Shown: piece by piece, positions 1 through 5,307 of the stretch | Position numbering within the stretch: the stretch's first letter is position 1 | Layout of the letters: every line of letters starts with the position of its first letter | Assembly: GCA_964585485.1 (NCBI GenBank) | Contig: CAZPDS010000115.1 | Coordinates: 1 to 6,179, forward strand | Source: CALGYY01 sp964585485 | GTDB taxonomy: Bacteria; Bacteroidota; Bacteroidia; Bacteroidales; CAIWKO01 | DNA: 6,179 bases | Reading direction: 5' to 3' | Notes under the pieces: model-generated | The model's database searches: none | Told to the model about the DNA's origin: nothing | Seen by the model: only the letters and a program-made list of their open reading frames with translations | Program-made: the position numbers and the translations under genes

Positions 1-147
1 TAAAATACCCTGGTCCGACGATTGAAGTTCAAGGATAGCATTCGCATCCGGTGTACTTGTCCCAATCCCAACATTCTGGCCTGATACGGGAATGGCCAGC
101 ATACTTCCCAACATCACAATAAGGATGCGTAAATTTTTCAGCTTCAT
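1..147 (-). CDS. Exported protein with GIGT signature, 5' end only (partial)
   Basis: Reading leftwards from the ATG at 147-145, 49 codons stay open to the window edge; the rest of the gene lies outside. Residues 1-23 form a signal peptide: a basic start (MKLKNLR), a hydrophobic core (ILIVMLGSMLAIPV) and a small-residue end (SGQ), followed directly by NVGIGTSTPDANAILELQSS. This N-V-G-I-G-T-x-T-P-x-A-x-A-I-L-E-L signature is common just after the signal peptide, or in tail-fibre-like and adhesin-like repeats, in secreted Bacteroidota proteins. The product is therefore probably periplasmic or cell-surface, but its full architecture and function cannot be told from this piece. The start is supported by the signal peptide following it immediately and by a -7 promoter box about 44 nt upstream. 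There is no Shine-Dalgarno sequence, only an A/T-rich leader. The gene is divergent from cdaA. Confidence 0.85.
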   Translation of the reverse strand, partial: MKLKNLRILIVMLGSMLAIPVSGQNVGIGTSTPDANAILELQSSDQGIL

Positions 148-190
148 CAATTTTAATCTTTCAGTTTAAGAATCTCGATCTGTCAGTGCG

Positions 191-198
191 CAAATATA
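191..198 (-). promoter_or_regulatory. Bacteroidota-type -7 promoter box for the leftward gene
   Basis: On the minus strand this reads TATATTTG, an exact match to the Bacteroidota sigma-A -7 consensus TAnnTTTG. Transcription would begin at about 184-186, giving a leader of roughly 37 nt before the ATG at 147. The matching -33 element (TTTG, about 19 nt further upstream) is weak: the minus strand reads GTGTTAAT near 216-223. The assignment rests on the -7 match and its distance from the start. Confidence 0.55.
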
Positions 199-300
199 AT
201 AAGTTTAGGAAAGGGATTAACACTTTATTGGGTTTTTTTTCGGACATTTTTTCAACAAAAAAATACCTTGATTATTCCGATAAAACGCGTAATCCGAACG

Positions 301-326
301 ATCTGGCTTTCGTTTTTACACCAGAT
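301..326. repeat. Short inverted repeat, possible operator or hairpin
   Basis: ATCTGG at 301-306 is repeated in inverse as CCAGAT at 321-326, with 14 nt between. The arms are perfect over 6 bp. Its place between two divergent promoters would suit a dimeric regulator site, but arms this short also arise by chance. It is not followed by a T run on either strand, so it is not a terminator. Confidence 0.3.
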
Positions 327-465
327 TAGATATGATTGAGAGTTAAATAGAAGAGGACACGTTTCAAATTTTAGTCAGAAATCGGTCGCGGGCGTCGTAT
401 TTTGCCTCCCGGATGGAGGGCCTGGAGGTAGGTGTGGATTTCAGCCACGGCTATTGATTTTTTCT

Positions 466-473
466 TATTTTTG
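466..473 (+). promoter_or_regulatory. Bacteroidota-type -7 promoter box for cdaA
   Basis: TATTTTTG matches the TAnnTTTG consensus exactly. Its last base lies 17 nt before the cdaA ATG at 491, so transcription would start near 479-481 and leave a leader of only about 10 nt. There is no TTTG at the ideal -33 distance (around 443-446); the nearest are TTTC at 439-442 and TTG at 454-456, both off-spacing. No Shine-Dalgarno lies before the start, and the bases there are A/T-rich. Confidence 0.5.
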
Positions 474-490
474 TCACACAAATTATTACG

Positions 491-1279
491 ATGCTTACAT
501 CTATTTTCCCGGGCTTTCTTAATTTTCGGCTGCTTGACCTGATTGACATTCTTCTGGTGGCGGTACTGTTGTACGAGATTTATCGTCTCGTGAAGGGAAC
601 GGTGGCCATTAATATTTTTTTAGGAATACTGTCCATCATTGTGTTGTGGCGCGTCGTGAGTGTGCTGGAGATGGAGCTCCTCTCCGAAATCATAGGTCAG
701 TTTATCAGTGTGGGCGTCATTGCATTAATCGTGGTTTTTCAAAAGGAAATTCGCCAGTTCCTCCTATTATTGGGAACACCTACTTACATTCGTACGCGTT
801 CCCGCTGGTTCTCCATCTTTAAACAAGTCCGGCCTCAAATCCCGTTGAACGTGGAGCCGATCGTGAAAGCCTGTTCACATATGTCTTCACAATATACAGG
901 TGCGCTGATTGTGGTCAGCCGCCGGAATGAACTTAGTGAGTATGTCAATACAGGCGAAGTCATCGATTCGAAAATTTCTGATGCCCTGATCACCAATATA
1001 TTTTATAAGAACAGCCCATTGCACGACGGGGCCATTATCATCCAGCGCAACCGCATCCAGGCCGCCCGCTGCATTCTGCCACTGACGCGCAGCGAAAGTT
1101 TCCCGGTGACGTTTGGCCTGCGGCACAGAGCGGCGGTTGGCATCTCGGAACAGTCCGATGCCATCGCCATTATCGTATCGGAACAAACCGGAAACATCGC
1201 TTACGCGAAAGAGGGGACCTTGTATAAGAACATTAAACCGGAAGCGCTGAAAACCTTCCTTGAATCGGAGTTCAACTAG
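491..1279 (+). CDS. cdaA: Diadenylate cyclase CdaA (c-di-AMP synthase), membrane-bound
   Basis: This enzyme joins two ATP molecules into cyclic di-AMP, a second messenger tied to potassium and osmotic balance and envelope integrity. The 262-residue length and plan fit CdaA (DacA, B. subtilis YbbP type). Three membrane segments lie at about residues 15-33, 38-58 and 64-83, then a short linker (QKEIRQFLLLLG, 84-95), then the cytoplasmic DAC domain at about 120-250. Both DAC signatures are intact: PLHDGAII, with DGA at 179-181, and RHRAAVGISEQSDA, with RHR at 211-213. The enzyme should therefore be active. The start is supported by the hydrophobic N-terminus in the usual register and the -7 box just upstream. 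In many Bacteroidota, folP (dihydropteroate synthase) precedes cdaA; here the neighbour is instead a divergent exported-protein gene. The next gene follows after 65 nt on the same strand. Confidence 0.96.
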   Translation: MLTSIFPGFLNFRLLDLIDILLVAVLLYEIYRLVKGTVAINIFLGILSIIVLWRVVSVLEMELLSEIIGQFISVGVIALIVVFQKEIRQFLLLLGTPTYIRTRSRWFSIFKQVRPQIPLNVEPIVKACSHMSSQYTGALIVVSRRNELSEYVNTGEVIDSKISDALITNIFYKNSPLHDGAIIIQRNRIQAARCILPLTRSESFPVTFGLRHRAAVGISEQSDAIAIIVSEQTGNIAYAKEGTLYKNIKPEALKTFLESEFN

Positions 1280-1285
1280 TCCCGT

Positions 1286-1308
1286 AGCGCTGGTGTACCT
1301 TTAGCGCT
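1286..1308 (+). other. Short hairpin between cdaA and the transglutaminase-like gene
   Basis: AGCGCT at 1286-1291 pairs with AGCGCT at 1303-1308 (a 6-bp stem) around an 11-nt loop in which GG and CC (1292-1293 and 1298-1299) could extend the pairing. It begins 7 nt after the cdaA stop. Only three T residues follow, so it is at best a weak terminator or an RNA processing or stability element. Each arm is itself a palindrome, which makes the pairing less telling. Confidence 0.3.
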
Positions 1309-1344
1309 TTCAATCAAACGTGGGATAATTCAACGATCATTGCT

Positions 1345-4005
1345 ATGAAAAAAAACACGCTTTTCCTTTTTTTGTTTGTTGGGATTCTCTGTTCCACCCC
1401 GTTGACACTGAAATCACAGTTTATCACGGATCCCGCCTATATGCAGTCGGTGGAGGAACAATTCGCCCGGCAGAAAAAACTGGCTGAACGTCGTGATGCT
1501 GCCTTGTTCGATGTTTTCAAACAGCCGCTTACGCGGGAAGAAAGCGAGGCGCTGAAATTTCTCTATGCCTACATGCCCCTTAGTGATCTGGCTGATTATT
1601 CCGGTCAGTTTTTCCTGGATCAGGTGCGGTGGGCGTTTCAGGCACGTGAAGCCTTTGCCTGGACGAAAAGCATCCCCGGGGACATCTACCGGCATTTTGT
1701 GTTGGTGCCTCGTATCAACAATGAAAATATGGATACCGCGCGGGGCGTGTTTTTTAAAGAATTATTACCCCGCGTGAAGAACCTGAGCATGAAAGCGGCC
1801 ATTCTTGAGGTCAATCACTGGTGTCATGAAAAAGTTATCTATAAAGGGACCGACAGCCGCACCTCCGCGCCGCTGTCGACGGTGCAGACCGCTTACGGCC
1901 GTTGTGGTGAAGAATCGACCTTTACCGTGACAGCCCTGCGGGCCGTGGGTATACCCGCCCGGCAATGCTATACGCCGCGCTGGGCGCATACCGATGATAA
2001 CCATGCATGGGTGGAAGTTTGGGCCGAGGGTCGCTGGTATTTTCTGGGGGCCTGCGAGCCCGAATACGATCTGAATCTGGCCTGGTTCACCGGTCCGGCC
2101 TACCGTGCTATGCTGGTGGGTACCAACGTATATGGCGATTACCGCGGCCCCGAAGAAGTTCTGTTCCGCAATGAATATTACACCCGCATCAACCTTATCG
2201 CCAACTATGCACCAGTGAAAACGTTTTTTGTTCAGGTGGTGGATGAACGTGGTCAGGCTTGTGACAGCGCGGAAGTGGAGTTCTGTATTTACAATTATGC
2301 GGAGTTTTATCCCGTTGCCCGCAAGTACACCGGAAAAGACGGCTTCAGCCAGCTGACCACCGGATTGGGCGACATGATGGTTTGGGTGAACAACGGGACG
2401 AAGTTTGGTTATCAATTGGTGACGGTTGAACAGACCGATACCGTGACGATCCGCATGGATAAGACGGTGGCGGACCTGAAAACTTTGGACCTGGACATCA
2501 CGCCGCCGGTGGAGCGGCCGGTGAAAAATGCCGATCAGCCGGCCCTGCAGGAGGAGAACCAGCGACGTTTGCTGCAGGAGGATGCAATACGGAACGCCTA
2601 TGTAGCCACTTTTGCGGATTCCCTGTATGCTGTCAGACTGGCCGCTGATTGCGGGATGCAGAGCGACAGCGTCTGGACGCTGATCAACAAAAGTGAAGGC
2701 AACTGGCGACAAATTGAACGGGTGCTGCGTTCGGTTACCCCCGTTACCAAGGCATTTGCGATGCCGATGTTGTATGCGTTGGCTGAAAAGGACCTGCGGG
2801 ATGTGCCGGCCGAATACCTGCTGGAACATTTGCAGGAAGGGGCAAAGCTGCGTCAGCAAGGCACGGATATTTCCTTCAATGATTTTATTCTCTATGTAAT
2901 GAATCCCCGGATTGCCCTGGAGTTGATACGGCCGTACCGCAGGGATATTCAGTCCGCGCTTGGGGCCGACTGGGCCCGAGCTAAGAGCGTCAACGATCTT
3001 GTGCAGTGGATCAATACCAACATCACGGTGAACCGTGTGGCCAATTATTATAATGTAGCCATGACACCTGCCGGGACCTTCGGTCTGCGCGTTGCCAATC
3101 CGCACTCGCGCGATCTTGTCTTTGTTGCGCTGTGTCGCACCTATGGATTTCCGGCGCGCATCGAGATGGCGACCCAGAAACCGCAGTACCTGAGCCAGGG
3201 TGTCTGGACGGATGTATATTTTGAAAAGCCGCAGCTGACAAGTGCGCCACGGGGAACGGTGCGGCTTATCAACGGATCGGATGATCCCAACTTTAAACCG
3301 GTTTATTATACGCATTATACACTGCAGATTTTCCGCGATGGGAAGTTTCATACCCTGGATTATGAAGGATCGCCGGAAGTGGAAACCTTACCGGCTGAAC
3401 TGCAGCTCGAAGCGGGTCGCTATATGCTGATGACCGGCAGCCGTCGTCACGATGGTTCGGTGCTTTCGCGCATGGAGTTTTTCGACCTTGCGGCCAATGC
3501 TGTGCAGGAAGTTGTTATCCGCCTCCGCCACAATCCCGTCGAACACAAAGTGCTGGCTGTATTGGATCCGGGCATGACCGCCGAAGCGGTGAACGGGGAT
3601 AAGGATGCCATGCGGCTGGTGCCGCGCGACAAGAAGGCGCAACTGGTGATGTGGATGGAACCTGACAAGGAGCCGACACGCCATGTAATTGCTGAAATTC
3701 TCCAGTTGAAAGAAAGCTATGATAAAACAGCGCTGCCGTTGTTGATGCTGCTGAATGAAAAAACACAGACCGCCTTTGATATCAATAAATACAAGGGCAT
3801 GCCGCAGAAAACATCCTACGGTCTTGACAAAGGTTCTGTGCACCTGAAAGCACTGGAGACAGCCAGCGGCAAAAGCCTCGCGGGGAACCTTCCGGTCATT
3901 GCCGTTGTAAACGGGAAAGGGGAGGTGGTATACCTGAATGCCGGCTATAGCATAGGTACCGGGGAACAGGTGCTGAAAGTGCTGAATGCACTGCTCCTAA
4001 AATAA
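1345..4005 (+). CDS. Exported transglutaminase-like protein with duplicated module and thioredoxin-like C-terminus
   Basis: This is an 886-residue protein with a signal peptide at about 1-24 (KK start, LFLFLFVGIL core). Cys16 is preceded by Leu, which does not fit a lipobox, so it is probably soluble in the periplasm or secreted. A helical region leads into a transglutaminase-like domain at about 150-265 with Cys187 (YGRCGEES), His220 (NHAWVEVW) and an acidic third position, Glu238 in GACEPE. A beta-sandwich-like stretch follows (about 290-372), then a charged linker (385-415). The module recurs at about 470-728: NDFILYVMNPRI mirrors YRHFVLVPRI, and ALCRTYGFPARI mirrors ALRAVGIPARQ, but the Cys and His positions are Pro586 and Gly619. 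Residues 735-886 resemble thioredoxin with WMEPD in place of WCxxC. The substrate is unknown; peptide or protein crosslinking or hydrolysis at the envelope is possible for copy one only. No Shine-Dalgarno is seen, and it is probably transcribed from cdaA. Confidence 0.88.
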   Translation: MKKNTLFLFLFVGILCSTPLTLKSQFITDPAYMQSVEEQFARQKKLAERRDAALFDVFKQPLTREESEALKFLYAYMPLSDLADYSGQFFLDQVRWAFQAREAFAWTKSIPGDIYRHFVLVPRINNENMDTARGVFFKELLPRVKNLSMKAAILEVNHWCHEKVIYKGTDSRTSAPLSTVQTAYGRCGEESTFTVTALRAVGIPARQCYTPRWAHTDDNHAWVEVWAEGRWYFLGACEPEYDLNLAWFTGPAYRAMLVGTNVYGDYRGPEEVLFRNEYYTRINLIANYAPVKTFFVQVVDERGQACDSAEVEFCIYNYAEFYPVARKYTGKDGFSQLTTGLGDMMVWVNNGTKFGYQLVTVEQTDTVTIRMDKTVADLKTLDLDITPPVERPVKNADQPALQEENQRRLLQEDAIRNAYVATFADSLYAVRLAADCGMQSDSVWTLINKSEGNWRQIERVLRSVTPVTKAFAMPMLYALAEKDLRDVPAEYLLEHLQEGAKLRQQGTDISFNDFILYVMNPRIALELIRPYRRDIQSALGADWARAKSVNDLVQWINTNITVNRVANYYNVAMTPAGTFGLRVANPHSRDLVFVALCRTYGFPARIEMATQKPQYLSQGVWTDVYFEKPQLTSAPRGTVRLINGSDDPNFKPVYYTHYTLQIFRDGKFHTLDYEGSPEVETLPAELQLEAGRYMLMTGSRRHDGSVLSRMEFFDLAANAVQEVVIRLRHNPVEHKVLAVLDPGMTAEAVNGDKDAMRLVPRDKKAQLVMWMEPDKEPTRHVIAEILQLKESYDKTALPLLMLLNEKTQTAFDINKYKGMPQKTSYGLDKGSVHLKALETASGKSLAGNLPVIAVVNGKGEVVYLNAGYSIGTGEQVLKVLNALLLK

Positions 4006-4009
4006 TTTG

Positions 4010-5287
4010 ATGATGCATTTGGTAACGAAGTCGGATTTTGCGAAGAATGTACTGACCCTGATTACGGGGACGTCCATCGCACAGGCGATTCCGATCCTTT
4101 TGTCGCCGGTCTTTTCCCGGCTGTTTACACCGGACGATTTTGGTTTATTTGCCATCTTTGCCTCCGTCGTGGGCGCCTTTGCGGTGGTCACGGCCGGTCG
4201 CTATGAAGGGGCCATTGTACTGCCAAAGTCCGACACCGAAGCCGCCGGCATTATGAGCCTTGCGCTTCGGATCACATTATTTTTCTTTTTGGGACTCCTT
4301 GTATTAGCTATTCTTGCGGAGTTCCTGCTGTGGGATCACGTAAACCTGCGCCCGCAACTCCGGATGTGGTTTCTGCTATTGCCGCTGTTTGTCGTGATGA
4401 ATGGGGTGACCCAGGTGTTCACGAATTGGTATGTCAGACGCAGAGCCTTTACAAAAGTTGCCACAGCCCGCGTGGTTCAGTCGGTGACACTCAATGTGAT
4501 TATGTTGCTGACGGGTTTTTTGGGATGGGCTGCGGCCGGTATTTTCATCAGCAATCTGATCGGACTTCTTTGTTTAGCTGCTTTTTTAGTTCTGGCGGGC
4601 ATTGCCGGATACGGGCCGTTGCTACGGCAGGTTGGACGAGCGGAACGCACAGCGTCAGCCCGCAAATACCGTGATTTTCCGATAGCAAACGGACCACAGG
4701 CGCTGATCGACATGTTTCAGATGAATGGGGTAATCTATCTGATCTTTGCTTTTTTCTCCAGTGTGATTACCGGTTTGTATTCCTTTGCTTACCGGATTTT
4801 AATGGCTCCGATGAACTTCATCGGATCCTCCCTGGCACAGGTCTTTTACCAGAAAGCATCTGAAATTCATCGCAGCGGCGGGGATTTGCGGCCGCTGATC
4901 CGGAAAACCATGCTGGCCTCTGCCCTCATAATTTTACCGGTGCTGTTGGTGCTGTTGCTGGCAGGACCCTCGCTGTTTGCCTTTGTATTCGGGGAAGAAT
5001 GGCGCGATGCCGGTGCGTATGCCCGTTGGCTGGCTCCCTGGTTTTGCCTCGATTTTGTCCGCGCTCCGGTGTCTCAGGTTCCCATGGTGGTCGGAAAAAT
5101 CAAAACAATGTTGTCCTTCACGTTTATTGGCAACCTATTGCTAGTGGCCGCAATGGTCATTGGTGGCTGCTTGCTGGGCGAAATCCGCTTTACGCTGATG
5201 CTGTTGTCATTCACAATGTGTATTTACACCACATTTATTTTGATCTGGTTGTATCGCTGCGGTACATCAACTTCATTGAAGGAATAA
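4010..5287 (+). CDS. Wzx-like oligosaccharide/polysaccharide flippase (MOP superfamily)
   Basis: This integral inner-membrane protein of 425 residues has about 12 hydrophobic segments, the usual size and plan for polysaccharide flippases that move lipid-linked sugar units to the outer leaflet. The N-terminus (NVLTLITGTSIAQAIPILLSPVFSRLFTPDDFGLFAIF, then GRYEGAIVLP) is typical of the family: a first helix with a conserved Pro, the S/R-L-F/Y-T-P-x-D-F-G motif, and the GRYE-AI-LP loop. A central cytoplasmic loop contains RKYRDFPIANGPQALID, also characteristic. The start is ambiguous: TTG 4007, ATG 4010 and ATG 4013 are consecutive codons. I chose 4010 because ATG is preferred over TTG. It begins 4 nt after the preceding stop with no Shine-Dalgarno, so translational coupling is likely. 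The Wzy-like gene downstream supports a Wzx/Wzy-type polysaccharide pathway, but the exported sugar cannot be inferred. Confidence 0.92.
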   Translation: MMHLVTKSDFAKNVLTLITGTSIAQAIPILLSPVFSRLFTPDDFGLFAIFASVVGAFAVVTAGRYEGAIVLPKSDTEAAGIMSLALRITLFFFLGLLVLAILAEFLLWDHVNLRPQLRMWFLLLPLFVVMNGVTQVFTNWYVRRRAFTKVATARVVQSVTLNVIMLLTGFLGWAAAGIFISNLIGLLCLAAFLVLAGIAGYGPLLRQVGRAERTASARKYRDFPIANGPQALIDMFQMNGVIYLIFAFFSSVITGLYSFAYRILMAPMNFIGSSLAQVFYQKASEIHRSGGDLRPLIRKTMLASALIILPVLLVLLLAGPSLFAFVFGEEWRDAGAYARWLAPWFCLDFVRAPVSQVPMVVGKIKTMLSFTFIGNLLLVAAMVIGGCLLGEIRFTLMLLSFTMCIYTTFILIWLYRCGTSTSLKE

Positions 5288-5290
5288 TAA

Positions 5291-5298
5291 TACCTTTG
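5291..5298 (+). promoter_or_regulatory. Possible internal -7 promoter box before the Wzy-like gene
   Basis: TACCTTTG matches TAnnTTTG exactly and lies in the 20-nt gap between the flippase stop and the next ATG. Transcription would begin near 5304, giving an almost leaderless message for the ATG at 5308, or a leader of about 15 nt if ATG 5320 is used. No well-placed -33 TTTG is visible; TTG at 5276-5278 is too close. The match may be chance, as the gap is A/T-rich. Confidence 0.35.
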
Positions 5299-5307
5299 TT
5301 CCGATAA

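Larger units (their letters stand above)
148..490. other. Divergent intergenic region, no convincing gene
   Basis: These 343 nt separate the leftward signal-peptide gene from rightward cdaA. The part from about 150 to 370 is A/T-rich and holds the leftward promoter, long T and A tracts (T8 at 233-240, T6 at 247-252, A7 at 257-263) and an inverted repeat at 301-326. A G/C-rich patch at about 383-450 contains seven GG or GGG runs on the plus strand (411-437). The cdaA promoter box follows at 466-473. No open frame here has a good start and plausible length. The longest protein-like stretch is a minus-strand frame ending at TAA (373-371) that lacks an ATG. I see no strong terminator, which fits a region holding promoters for both sides. 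Confidence 0.8.

Noticed and set aside
231..267. Inverted repeat of GGTTTTTTTT with AAAAAAATACC as a terminator
   Set aside because: The stem is almost all A-T with one mismatch and a 17-nt loop, and it lies upstream of both divergent genes, so termination there makes little sense. Phased tracts or promoter context explain it better.
887..1197. Two minus-strand open frames within cdaA
   Set aside because: They lie opposite the catalytic domain of a clearly real gene and show no domain or start signal of their own.
1296..1303. TACCTTTA before the transglutaminase-like gene as a -7 promoter box
   Set aside because: It misses the final G of TAnnTTTG, lacks a -33 element and overlaps the short hairpin; read-through from cdaA is simpler.
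1360..1395. Lipoprotein signal with Cys16 in the transglutaminase-like protein
   Set aside because: The residue before Cys is Leu (GILC), not the small residue a lipobox needs; a standard signal peptide ending near Ser24-Gln25 fits better.
1765..3351. Long (528-codon) open frame on the minus strand inside the transglutaminase-like gene
   Set aside because: Its translation is rich in His, Arg, Gln and Ile without a recognisable domain, as expected for the antisense of a constrained coding sequence. The plus-strand protein has a signal peptide, clear motifs and full-length coherence.
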